Shown: piece by piece, positions 8,805-16,775 of the stretch | How the letters are laid out: each line of letters opens with the position of its first letter | How positions within the stretch are numbered: the stretch's first letter is position 1 | Source of the DNA: Streptomyces sp. Edi2 | GTDB lineage: Bacteria; Actinomycetota; Actinomycetes; Streptomycetales; Streptomycetaceae | DNA: 64,000 nucleotides | Assembly (NCBI RefSeq): GCF_040253635.1 | Contig: NZ_JBEJGX010000003.1 | Location: 8,457,501 to 8,521,500, forward strand | Direction of reading: 5' to 3' | Position numbers and translations under genes: made by a program | The notes under the pieces: model-generated | What the model was told of the DNA's origin: nothing | Database searches by the model: none | The model's input: only the letters and a program-made list of their open reading frames with translations

Positions 8805-9665
8805 ATGGGTATGGATCCTAGAGAGCTGTGGGACCGCAACGCCGTGCTGGCAGAAGCGTTTTGTCTGGGCGATGAGCGGGTGCGCGAGGCGCAGGCCCGA
8901 CTTGACGAGGCGCAGGCGGACCGGTCACGGGTTTTGGCGGCATTTGCGGTAACGGTGGGCAGCACCGGCGCGGTGGCCGGCCTGTTCGGTTTGAACGAGC
9001 GGGAAGTACGGATCGCCCGGCGCACGGTGGGCAAGGACGACGCCCGTGCCGTCGCCGAGGAACTGCTGGCGGCCGCCACTCCCGCCGCGCCGCCGCGGGA
9101 GCCGGAGGAGGCCGCGCCGGCGCCCGATCCCGTCGCCGAATATTCCCACCAGAACCCGATGACCGGAACGCGCTCCACCGGCCTGCCGCGCGAGGGGGCC
9201 GGCGGCACGGGGACGGCGGAACAGTCCTGGTCCCCGGCAATGGACGCGGTCCTCATCGGCAGTTGGCAGACCGGGGTGGACTTGCGCGAACTTGCCGCCG
9301 AATTCGGGATCGATCTCACCCGCCTGGTCACCCGGGCCCAGCAACTCTCCGCCCAGGGGCGGTTCTACCCCGGCCCCGCGGAGAGCCACGCGGGGCGCCA
9401 CCGGCGCGGCCCCGGCGATATGCACGAGTCCGAATACACCATCCCCGCGCAGCAGACGAACACCTGGAACGCCGCGCCCTCGGGGCACCCGATGGCGTCC
9501 GCCTGGCACACCGGCACGATGCCGTCCGCGGAATCCGTTCCGGACATGGCCGCCCTGGCCTCGGAGTGGGACAACGCTCTCGCCCCGTGGGGGACCCTCG
9601 CGCCCTCCCACGAGGAGGCCGCACCGGCCCATCAGCCCTGGGCTCAATACCACCTCAGTTCCTGA
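8805..9665 (+). CDS. Hypothetical protein with two helix-turn-helix-like segments
   Basis: 286-residue soluble protein of unknown function. Two regions look like short DNA-binding helices: GSTGAVAGLFGLNEREVRIA (about residues 49-68) and LIGSWQTGVDLRELAAEFGI (about 148-167). They are joined by a Pro/Ala/Glu-rich linker, and the last 100 residues are rich in Pro, His, Ala and Trp. The N-terminal part (LARDD-type helices, EAQARLDEAQADRS) may form a coiled coil. It stands alone, divergent from the lipoprotein gene. A DNA-binding role is inference from the helix pattern only. An ATG six bases downstream is an equal start. Confidence 0.7.
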   Translation: MGMDPRELWDRNAVLAEAFCLGDERVREAQARLDEAQADRSRVLAAFAVTVGSTGAVAGLFGLNEREVRIARRTVGKDDARAVAEELLAAATPAAPPREPEEAAPAPDPVAEYSHQNPMTGTRSTGLPREGAGGTGTAEQSWSPAMDAVLIGSWQTGVDLRELAAEFGIDLTRLVTRAQQLSAQGRFYPGPAESHAGRHRRGPGDMHESEYTIPAQQTNTWNAAPSGHPMASAWHTGTMPSAESVPDMAALASEWDNALAPWGTLAPSHEEAAPAHQPWAQYHLSS

Positions 9666-9791
9666 CACCGCACCCCGCACTTGCGATACGTACCCACCCT
9701 GCCTCGCAGGCCGGCACCGGCCGCGCCGAGGGCGACCCGTCCCCGCCGGGATTCCTGAGCGGGGACGAAGAGAAGGGAGCAGACTGCAGAC

Positions 9792-10730
9792 ATGGCAACG
9801 GAGGGCGCGCGGGCCGGTGCGCTGGACGGGAAGGTCGTGCTGGTGGCCGGTGCCACGCGAGGCGCCGGACGCGCGATCGCGGTGGAGCTCGCCCGCGCCG
9901 GTGCCTTCGTGTACGCCACCGGACGCAGCAGCCGTACCGCGGGCCGCTCGGAGATCAACCGGCCGGAGACGATCGAGAAGACCGGCGAACTGATCACCGC
10001 GGCCGGGGGCACCGGCACGGCCCTGCGGGTCGACCACCTCGACAGCGATCAGGTCCATGGCCTCGTCCGGCGCATCGACCGCGACCACGGCCGCCTCGAC
10101 ATCCTCGTCAACGACATCTTCGGCGGCGATGCCTACGCCCGGTTCGGCACCACCCTCTGAGAGCACGATCTCGCCGGCGGCCTGCGGATGCTGCGGATGG
10201 GCATCGACACCCATGCCATTACCAGCCACCACGCGCTGCCGCTGCTCATCCGCCACCCGGGCGGGCTGGTGATCGAGATGACCGACGGCACCGCGGAGTA
10301 CAACGCCGCCTACCGCCACCACGAGGGCTTCTACTACGACCTGGTCAAGGCCGCCGTGCAGCGGATGACCCTGGCCCAGAGCCATGAACTCGCCCCGTAC
10401 CAGGGCGCCGCCGTCGCCGTGACGCCTGGCTGGCTGCGTTCGGAGAAGATGCTCGAGGCGTTCGGCGTGACCGAGGACAACTGGCGGGAGGCGACCGCCC
10501 GCGTGCCGCATTTCTGCATCGCCGAGTCCCCGGCCTATGTCGCGCGTGCGGTGACCGCCCTCGCCGCCGACCCGGATGTCGCGCGCTGGACGGGCACGGT
10601 CGTCTCCAGCGGCCAACTCGCCCCGCTGTACGGGTTCACCGACACCGACGGCACCCGGCCGGACTGCTGGCGCTACGTCGTGGAGGTCCAGGACCGGGGC
10701 CTCGCCGCCGACGACACGGGCTATCGCTGA
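9792..10730 (+). pseudogene. Short-chain dehydrogenase/reductase broken by one in-frame TGA
   Basis: The SDR frame is open from ATG 9792 to 10730 (312 codons) except for TGA at 10158-10160. Before it lies the NAD(P)-binding half (LVAGATRGAGRAIAVELA, then DHGRLDILVNDIFGG). After it, in the same frame, lies the catalytic half (ITSHHALPLLIRH, FYYDLVKAAV with Y-x3-K, and AVTPGWLRSEKM). The codon context is TTL-stop-EHDLAGGLRM, where related SDRs have Trp (PLWEHDL). TGG to TGA is a single-base change. There is no frameshift and the codon use is normal on both sides, so the loss is recent or a sequencing error. A downstream ATG (10188) could at most give a truncated C-terminal fragment. Confidence 0.85.
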
Positions 10731-10734
10731 CGGC

Positions 10735-10754
10735 CGATGCCCCGTGAGGCATCG
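10735..10754 (+). terminator. Hairpin after the SDR pseudogene
   Basis: CGATGCC-CCGTGA-GGCATCG, a seven-base-pair stem five bases after the stop codon. There is no T tract, as is common in Streptomyces. Confidence 0.5.
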
Positions 10755-10875
10755 CCGGGCGGCGCGGAATGTAACCCCCCGTGATTCCATGGCTACTTGC
10801 CGAATCCGGGCGGGCCCGCGACAGTGTGGAGAGCGATGCGGTCAGCCGACTGCAGGCAGCCAAGGGGGTCTTGTG

Positions 10876-11268
10876 ATGCACACGCACCAAGAGAGCGTCC
10901 GGCCGGTGACCACTGCACGGCGACGATCGGCGACGGTCGGGGCGGTCCTGGCCGCGGTCAGCGCGGTGGGGCTGGTGACCGCGGCACCGGCGAACGCCGA
11001 GGTCAAGTCCACCTGCGGCACCTACATCTGCGTGGCCACTGCCTACCAGGGGCGCGACTACGTCCAGGACATCACCGTGACGACACGGGACGGACTGCCG
11101 GGGACCGTGCGCGCCTTCGTGGGCGATTACGGGAACCGCAAGGCCAACGTGTCCCGGTGGCGGTTCGTCGTCAACCGCGAGTTCAGGGCGTATCCGCGAC
11201 TGGCCGTCTGCGGCGGCCTGGATCGCAGTGGCAGGGTCATCGAGAACCACTGTGTGCTGATCCCCTGA
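10876..11268 (+). CDS. Small secreted protein of unknown function
   Basis: 130-residue protein. A long n-region with RRR leads into the hydrophobic stretch VGAVLAAVSAVGLVTAAPAN and an Ala-x-Ala cleavage site (ANA, then EVKS). The mature ~90 residues contain four cysteines (CGTYIC, AVCGG, NHC), suggesting two disulfide bonds, and many beta-prone segments (YVQDITVTTRDG, SRWRFVVNREF). I do not recognise the family. The ribosome site AGGGGGT lies nine bases upstream of the ATG. The stop codon lies inside an eight-base tandem repeat. Confidence 0.75.
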   Translation: MHTHQESVRPVTTARRRSATVGAVLAAVSAVGLVTAAPANAEVKSTCGTYICVATAYQGRDYVQDITVTTRDGLPGTVRAFVGDYGNRKANVSRWRFVVNREFRAYPRLAVCGGLDRSGRVIENHCVLIP

Positions 11269-11289
11269 TCCCCTGATCCCCTGATCCTC
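11258..11289. repeat. Octamer tandem repeat TGATCCCC (x4)
   Basis: Three exact copies of TGATCCCC and a fourth ending CTC. The second copy supplies the TGA stop of the small secreted protein, and the last sense codons lie in the first copy. Slippage here would shift the C-terminus. Confidence 0.9.
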
Positions 11290-11319
11290 CGCTCTTCCCA
11301 AGGGCGTGACCGTGCCCTG

Positions 11320-12192
11320 TCAGCCTGTCGTCTCGCCCGCATGCGGCGTCAGCGTTCCCGCCGCGACCAGGGCGAACAGGGTTATGCCCAGGAGGATGCG
11401 GTAGATGACGAACGGCATGAAGGACTTGTGGGAGATGAACTTCATGAACCACGCGATGACGGCGTAGCCGACGACGAAGGCGATGAGCGTGGCGAAGAGG
11501 GTGGGGCCCCAGGAGACGTGGCCCTCGCCCGCGTCCTTGAGTTCGAAGACGCCGGAGGCCAGCACCGCCGGGATGGCGAGCAGGAAGGAGTAGCGGGCCG
11601 CGGATTCGCGGGTGTAGCCCATCAGGAGGCCGCCGCTGATCGTGGCGCCGGAGCGGGAGACGCCGGGGATGAGTGCCATGGCCTGGCAGATGCCGTACAG
11701 CAGACCGTCCTTGACGCTGAGATCCGTGAGGGACTTGCGCTGCTTGGCGGCACGGTGCCGGCCGCCGGTCTCGTCGCGGGCGGCCAGTCGGTCGGCGATG
11801 CCGAGCACCACGCCCATCACGATGAGGGTGGTGGCGATCAGCCGCAGATCGCGGAACGGGCCCTCGATGGCGTCCTTGAGCGTGATGCCCAGGACGCCGA
11901 TCGGGATCGAGCCCACGATCACCAGCCAGCCCATCTGGGCGTCGTGATCGTGCCGCAGTTCCCGGTTGAAGAGGGAGCGCGCCCAGGCCGAGATGATCCG
12001 CCCGATGTCCTTGCGGAAGTAGATGATGACGGCCGCTTCGGTGCCGATCTGGGTGATGGCGGTGAACGCCGCACCGGGGTCCTGCCAGCCCGCGAACGCC
12101 GCGGTCAGACGGAGGTGCGCACTGGAGGAGATCGGCAGGAACTCGGTCAGCCCTTGGACGAGTCCGAGGACGAATGATTCAAACCAAGACAT
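11320..12192 (-). CDS. uppP: Undecaprenyl-diphosphatase (BacA/UppP)
   Basis: Integral membrane enzyme that dephosphorylates undecaprenyl diphosphate to recycle the cell-wall lipid carrier; extra copies give bacitracin resistance. 290 residues with about eight membrane helices. Both family signatures are present: QGLTEFLPISSSAHL near the N-terminus (with the catalytic Glu) and LIPGVSRSGATISGG around residue 170. The ATG at 12192 is preferred over the codon at 12210 because family members begin close to MSWFES. It is convergent with the small secreted gene. Several actinobacteria carry more than one uppP, so this need not be the only copy. Confidence 0.95.
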   Translation of the reverse strand: MSWFESFVLGLVQGLTEFLPISSSAHLRLTAAFAGWQDPGAAFTAITQIGTEAAVIIYFRKDIGRIISAWARSLFNRELRHDHDAQMGWLVIVGSIPIGVLGITLKDAIEGPFRDLRLIATTLIVMGVVLGIADRLAARDETGGRHRAAKQRKSLTDLSVKDGLLYGICQAMALIPGVSRSGATISGGLLMGYTRESAARYSFLLAIPAVLASGVFELKDAGEGHVSWGPTLFATLIAFVVGYAVIAWFMKFISHKSFMPFVIYRILLGITLFALVAAGTLTPHAGETTG

Positions 12193-12470
12193 GGAAAATA
12201 CGCTATCCAAGGGTGGTCAAGCGCTGACCTGCGCAAGAGGGGAGAAAGCGGACGGTGGCGGCGGATGCGGATGATCGCCGACAGGGGGCAGCGTAACGTC
12301 CGAAGATGTCCGGGTGGCCAAAGGGTTCTGGACGTACGGTGGCCGCTCGCCTCGACGCACCTGCCGCCCCGCACCTGCCCGCCTCGTGGCCGCGCGACCC
12401 CGGCCTGTCCGCTTCCCGGCCGCCCGCTCCGTGGCCGTCGCGGGGGACACCGCGCCCGCCCGTACTGCCG

Positions 12471-13172
12471 TCAGTCCTCGTGCAGCGCCTTGCGTTTGCA
12501 CCACGCCACCACCAGCGCGCCCAGAGCGCTGACCGCGATGAAGCCCATGGCTGCGAGGAACACCGGCGAGGTGGGCGTCGAAGCCCGCGCGCCGGCCACG
12601 GCGTAGGCCGCGGTGTTCGGGATGCTGCCGAGTGCCGTCGCGGCCAGGTAGGCACCCCAGCCCATACGGGAGATGGCGGCGCAGTAGTTCATGGCGCAGA
12701 ACGGCAGACCGGGGAGGAGCCGGATCACCAGCATCGAGCGGAAGCCGTGCTCGCTCAACTGCCGGTCGACGGCCGTCAGCCAGCGGGCGCGGAGCCACGG
12801 GCGCAGGGCGTCCTGTCCGAGCAGCCGGCCGAGCCCGAATGTCAGCGCGGCGCCCAGCACCGTACCGGCGAGTGCCGCGGCCAGCCCGGCCTGGCTGCCG
12901 AAGAGGGCCCCCGCCGCGAGATTGAGGACCGGGCGCGGGACGAAGGCGCTGGTGCACGCGCCGTATGCCAGCGCGAAGAGCGCCAGGGCGGCAGGCCCGG
13001 ACGACTGGGCGGGCCGGGCGCCGGTCAGCAGATGCTGCGGCTGCCACCACAGCGCCATGACCGCGCCGCAGGCCAGCAGGATCAGCAGCAGGCCCAGCCG
13101 GGACCAGGGGGAGAACAGCAGACGCGTACAGCGGGCGGCGAGGCCGGCGGGCCCCGCGGCGGGCGGGAACAT
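12471..13172 (-). CDS. TVP38/TMEM64 family membrane protein
   Basis: About 233 residues with five to six membrane helices and the SNARE-associated (DedA-related) core: FVPRPVLNLAAGALFG, then GRLLGQDAL, MLVIRLLPGLPFCAMNYCAA and TALGSIPNTAAYAVAG. The arginine and PGLPF in the re-entrant loop are typical. DedA/VTT proteins are thought to move or flip membrane lipids; substrate unknown. An in-frame GTG at 13259 would add 29 residues; family length favours the later ATG. It lies 278 bases upstream of uppP on the same strand, an interesting pairing since both protein types act on membrane lipids. Confidence 0.85.
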   Translation of the reverse strand: MFPPAAGPAGLAARCTRLLFSPWSRLGLLLILLACGAVMALWWQPQHLLTGARPAQSSGPAALALFALAYGACTSAFVPRPVLNLAAGALFGSQAGLAAALAGTVLGAALTFGLGRLLGQDALRPWLRARWLTAVDRQLSEHGFRSMLVIRLLPGLPFCAMNYCAAISRMGWGAYLAATALGSIPNTAAYAVAGARASTPTSPVFLAAMGFIAVSALGALVVAWCKRKALHED

Positions 13173-13276
13173 CCCGGGAGCGTAACCGACCGGGACGCCG
13201 GGGAGCTGCAACGCTCCCTGGGCGGCGCCGGATAAATCAGTCGACGCCGCAGCGGGCACCCGGCACCATAGGGCGC

Positions 13277-13438
13277 ATGTTCCGGTACGCCTTCCTCCCG
13301 CTCCCGTCCGCAGTCGCGGACGAGCCGAAGGCTGCCGTCGATCTCCTCGCGGCCATCGCCGCCTGCGTTCCCGCAGTCACTGCCGCCGCAGCGGTCGCCG
13401 TCCCGGCCGCCGCAGCGGCCGACGGCGCACGAAGCTGA
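13277..13438 (+). CDS. Possible small alanine-rich peptide upstream of tuf3
   Basis: A 53-codon frame starts with [20 protein letters not shown] and ends in a hydrophobic, Ala/Val-rich run before GARS. Third positions are mostly G or C as in real Streptomyces genes, but so much Ala/Val can arise by chance in GC-rich DNA. No clear ribosome site precedes the ATG. It ends 109 bases before tuf3. It could be a leader or secreted peptide, or nothing. Confidence 0.3.
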   Translation: MFRYAFLPLPSAVADEPKAAVDLLAAIAACVPAVTAAAAVAVPAAAAADGARS

Positions 13439-13547
13439 CCCTCTCCGGATCGTCCGGCGGACCCTGCAGGGGGAGGGTCGGCCGGGTTCAGGGGTCCCCA
13501 CGGCGCCAAGTCGCCGTCCTCACCGCATTGTTGCGAGGAAGAACACC

Positions 13548-14720
13548 ATGCCCAAGACGGCATATGTGCGCACCAAGCCGCACGTGAACATCGGCACCAT
13601 GGGTCACGTCGACCACGGCAAGACGACGCTGACCGCGGCCATCACCAAGGTCCTCAGCGAGCGGGGCAGTGGCACGTTCATGCCCTTCGACCGGATCGAC
13701 CGGGCCCCGGAGGAGGCCGCCCGCGGCATCACCATCAACATCTCGCACGTCGAGTACGAGACCGGCACCCGCCACTACGCCCATGTCGACATGCCCGGTC
13801 ACGCCGACTTCATCAAAAACATGGTGACCGGCGCGGCGCAGCTCGACGGCGCGATCCTCGTGGTCTCGGCGCTCGACGGGATCATGCCGCAGACCGCCGA
13901 GCATGTGCTGCTCGCCAAGCAGGTGGGCGTCCGGCACATCGTCGTCGCCCTCAACAAGGCCGACGCCGGCGACCCGGAGCTCACCGACCTGGTGGAGCTG
14001 GAGGTGCGCGAACTGCTGAGTACGCACGGCTACGACGGGGAGCATGTACCCGTCGTACGCGTCTCGGGACTGCGTGCCCTGGAGGGCGACCCGCGCTGGA
14101 CGGCGGCGATCGACGCGCTGCTGGACGCCGTCGACACCTATGTGCCGATGCCCGAGCGGTATGTGGACGCGCCCTTTCTGCTGCCGGTGGAGAACGTGCT
14201 GACCATCACCGGCCGCGGCACGGTCGTCACCGGAGCCGTCGAGCGCGGCACCGTACGGGTCGGCGACCGGGTCGCGGTGCTCGGCGCGGAGACCGAGACG
14301 ACGGTCACCGGGCTGGAGACGTTCGGCAAGCCCATGGAGTCCGCCGAGGCCGGGGACAATGTCGCGCTGCTGCTGCGCGGTCTGCACCGCGACCAGGTGC
14401 GCCGCGGGCACGTGGTCGCCGCGCCGGGCAGCGTCACACCGCGGCGCCGTTTCACCGCCGAGGTGTATGTGCTCTCCACCGAGGAGGCCGGCCGCCGTAC
14501 GCCGCTGTCCACCGGCTACCGGCCGCAGTTCTACATCCGTACCGCGGATGTGGTCGGCGACCTCGACCTCGGCGAGCGGGGCATCGCCCGGCCCGGAGAG
14601 ACGGTGACGGTGTCGGTCGAACTGGGCCGGGACGTGCCGCTGGAGCGGGGCCTGGGCTTCGCCATTCGCGAGGGCGGGCGCACCGTCGGCGCGGGCACGG
14701 TGCGTACCGTCGAGGAGTAG
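13548..14720 (+). CDS. tuf3: Divergent elongation factor Tu (EF-Tu3 type)
   Basis: GTPase that would deliver aminoacyl-tRNA to the ribosome, 390 residues with all three EF-Tu domains. G motifs are intact: GHVDHGKT (19-26), RGITI with T62, DMPGH (81-85), NKAD (136-139), and SGL (173-175, usually SAL). It departs from the housekeeping form at several normally fixed sites, for example [13 protein letters not shown] and HADFIKNM where YIKNM is standard. From memory, S. coelicolor and S. ramocissimus tuf3 share exactly these changes. EF-Tu3 is not the main factor; it has been linked to stress or stringent conditions. GAGGAAG lies about eight bases before the ATG. It is monocistronic, ending at a strong hairpin. 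Confidence 0.93.
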   Translation: MPKTAYVRTKPHVNIGTMGHVDHGKTTLTAAITKVLSERGSGTFMPFDRIDRAPEEAARGITINISHVEYETGTRHYAHVDMPGHADFIKNMVTGAAQLDGAILVVSALDGIMPQTAEHVLLAKQVGVRHIVVALNKADAGDPELTDLVELEVRELLSTHGYDGEHVPVVRVSGLRALEGDPRWTAAIDALLDAVDTYVPMPERYVDAPFLLPVENVLTITGRGTVVTGAVERGTVRVGDRVAVLGAETETTVTGLETFGKPMESAEAGDNVALLLRGLHRDQVRRGHVVAAPGSVTPRRRFTAEVYVLSTEEAGRRTPLSTGYRPQFYIRTADVVGDLDLGERGIARPGETVTVSVELGRDVPLERGLGFAIREGGRTVGAGTVRTVEE

Positions 14721-14736
14721 ACACCGCAGGGCAGCA

Positions 14737-14774
14737 GGCTGCGCCCGGCACCTCTCCGGAGGCCGGGCGCAGCC
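14737..14774 (+). terminator. Strong hairpin terminator of tuf3
   Basis: A perfect 13-base-pair stem, GGCTGCGCCCGGC facing GCCGGGCGCAGCC, with a 12-base loop, 17 bases after the tuf3 stop. No T tract follows. Confidence 0.85.
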
Positions 14775-14890
14775 GCCTCCTGTCGCAGGGGAGGCGTGGG
14801 TGCGAGACTGCTCGCCCGGACGAACGGGTACGAGGGCTCACCGCTGCGCCACCCTGCGCGGGCGGCCGGCCGGACAGGGAGGGAGACCCG

Positions 14891-15736
14891 ATGGCGGGCA
14901 CGGCACTGGTCCTGGGCGGCGGAGGGCTCACCGGCATCGGCTGGGAGATCGGAGTGCTCGCGGGTCTCGCCGAGGAGGGCCTCGACCTCGTCGGCGCCGA
15001 CGTGGTCGTCGGCACTTCCGCCGGTTCGATCGTCGGCGCCCACCTCACCTCGGGGCACCTCCCCCTGGAGGAGATGTACGAGCACCAGCTCGCCCCGCCC
15101 GATACGGCCCGCCCGTCCGCCCGGATGGGCCCGGCCGCGCTGGCCCGCTTCGCGGCCATCGCGCTGCGCTCCCGGGACGTGGTGTCCTTCGGCGTACGGA
15201 TGGGGAAGCTGGCCGTTGCGGCGCGTACCGTCACCGAGGCGGAACAGCGCACGGTGATCGCCCGGACCCTGAGCCTGACCGACTGGCCGACCCGCCGGCT
15301 GGTGATCACGGCGGTGGACGCCGCGACGGGGGAGCGGACCGCCTTCGACGACACCAGCGGGGTGCGGCTGCTGGACGCGGTGGGCGCGAGCTGCGCGGTC
15401 CCCGGTGTCTATCCGCCGGTCACCATCGACGGCACCCGGTGGATCGATGGCGGGGTGCACTCCAGCGCCAATGCCGATCTGGCCGCCGGATACGAACGGG
15501 TGGTGATCGTCGCGCCGATGGCGGCCAGTGGCGGGCCGATCGCCGGACCGCGGTCGCAGGGGGAGCAACTGGCCCGCCGTGGTGCGCGGGTGTGCGTGCT
15601 GACCCCCGACCGCGCGGCCCGGGCGGCGTTCGGCCGCAATGTCCTGGACCCCGCCAAGCGCGCGGACGCGGCCCGTGCGGGGCGCCGGCAGGCCGCAGCC
15701 CAGGTGGCGCGGATCCGGCAGGTCTGGTCGGACTGA
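14891..15736 (+). CDS. Patatin-like phospholipase
   Basis: Lipid acyl hydrolase with a Ser-Asp dyad, 281 residues. The oxyanion loop GGGGLTGIGWE lies at about residues 9-19, the nucleophile elbow GTSAGS at 41-46 (Ser43), and the aspartate in WIDGGVHS near residue 185. There is no signal peptide, so it is probably cytoplasmic or membrane-peripheral. Such proteins occur widely in actinobacteria, often with unknown lipid substrate. The ATG at 14891 has AGGGAGG nearby. The next gene follows 142 bases later in the same direction, separated by a small duplication. Confidence 0.9.
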   Translation: MAGTALVLGGGGLTGIGWEIGVLAGLAEEGLDLVGADVVVGTSAGSIVGAHLTSGHLPLEEMYEHQLAPPDTARPSARMGPAALARFAAIALRSRDVVSFGVRMGKLAVAARTVTEAEQRTVIARTLSLTDWPTRRLVITAVDAATGERTAFDDTSGVRLLDAVGASCAVPGVYPPVTIDGTRWIDGGVHSSANADLAAGYERVVIVAPMAASGGPIAGPRSQGEQLARRGARVCVLTPDRAARAAFGRNVLDPAKRADAARAGRRQAAAQVARIRQVWSD

Positions 15737-15768
15737 CCCGGGGCCCGGCAGGTCTGGTCGCAGTGACC
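15715..15768. repeat. Short direct repeat over the patatin gene end
   Basis: CCGGCAGGTCTGGTCG occurs at 15715-15730 and again at 15745-15760, each followed by a similar NNNTGACC. The first copy encodes the last residues and stop of the patatin gene, so the 3' end has been copied into the spacer. Confidence 0.8.
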
Positions 15769-15878
15769 GGGCGGGGCAGAGCAGGGCAGCGCGGGACAGG
15801 GCGGGGCAGCTTCGTCGGCCGGTTCCCCGCCGCGACCGCGGGGCCGGGGCACCGTGGCCGTACCGGCACAATGGGACG

Positions 15879-16733
15879 GTGGACGAAGCACCCGAGCCGA
15901 TACCCGTCACCCGGACCGTGGACTGCGGCACGGCCAAGCTGCTGCCGGACGTCGACCGCCCGCGTGCCTGGCTGCTCACGGTGGATGGTGCACCCCAGTC
16001 GTACGTGGACCTCGACGCGCCGGCCCATCTGGAATTCGAGTACGTACGCCGCCTGGCATACGTCCTGGACGAGGTGGCCGCCCCGGGCCGGCCGCTCGAC
16101 GCGCTGCACCTGGGCGGCGGGGCGCTGACCCTGCCGCGCTATCTCGCCGCCACCCGTCCGCACTCCCGGCAGGACGTCATCGAGGCCGACCGCGGGCTGC
16201 TCGCCCTGGTGACGGAACACCTGCCGCTGCCCGGCGACTGCGGGATCACGGTGCACGCCGAGGACGCCAGGACGGCTCTGGAGGCGGCGCCGGAGGGCAG
16301 CGCCGATGTCATCGTGGCGGATGTCTTCGGCGGCTCGCGGGTGCCGGCCCATCTCACCTCGGTCGAGTACGCGCGGGCCGCCGCCAGGGTGCTGCGACCG
16401 GACGGCTGTTACGCCGCGAACCTCGCGGACGGCGCGCCGTTCGGCTTTCTGCGCGGCCAACTCGCCAATTTCGCCGCGGTCTTCGCACACCTCGCACTGA
16501 TCGCCGAGCCCTCGGTGCTGCGCGGCCGCCGGTTCGGCAACGCCGTGCTGCTCGCCTCGCGCGCACCGCTTCCGCTCGCCGCGCTGGCCCGGCGGACGGC
16601 CGGTGACGCCTTCCCGGCCCGGGTCGAGCACGGCGGGGCCCTGCGGCGGCTGATCGCGGAGGCGGTCCCCGTACGCGATGCCGACGCGGTGGCGTCCCCG
16701 ATGCCACCGGACGGCGCGTTCAGCGTCGGCTGA
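15879..16733 (+). CDS. Spermidine-synthase-like methyltransferase-fold protein
   Basis: 284-residue protein with the polyamine-synthase/Rossmann methyltransferase fold. SYVDLDAPAHLEFEYVRRLA leads into ALHLGGGALTLPRYLA (nucleotide-binding glycine loop), then VIEADRGLLALV with the acidic residue after beta-2, and ADVIVADVFGGSRVPAHLTS. Many actinobacteria encode this fused-type spermidine synthase-like protein without proven polyamine activity. In place of the catalytic D-x-x-D/Y of true synthases is DVFGGSRV, so the reaction is uncertain. The start is GTG at 15879; the sequence upstream is a poor match to coding DNA. Confidence 0.8.
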   Translation: MDEAPEPIPVTRTVDCGTAKLLPDVDRPRAWLLTVDGAPQSYVDLDAPAHLEFEYVRRLAYVLDEVAAPGRPLDALHLGGGALTLPRYLAATRPHSRQDVIEADRGLLALVTEHLPLPGDCGITVHAEDARTALEAAPEGSADVIVADVFGGSRVPAHLTSVEYARAAARVLRPDGCYAANLADGAPFGFLRGQLANFAAVFAHLALIAEPSVLRGRRFGNAVLLASRAPLPLAALARRTAGDAFPARVEHGGALRRLIAEAVPVRDADAVASPMPPDGAFSVG

Positions 16734-16741
16734 GCGCGGGC

Positions 16742-16770
16742 CGCCGCGGCTTCGGAGCAGGACCGCGGCG
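16742..16770. terminator. Bidirectional hairpin between convergent genes
   Basis: CGCCGCGG facing CCGCGGCG with a 13-base loop, in the 42-base gap between the spermidine-synthase-like gene and the MFS gene. Confidence 0.45.
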
Positions 16771-16775
16771 CGTGC

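Noticed and set aside
10158..10160. TGA as selenocysteine in the SDR gene
   Set aside because: SDRs do not use selenocysteine, the site aligns with Trp, and no SECIS-like hairpin is seen. A nonsense change or read error is simpler.
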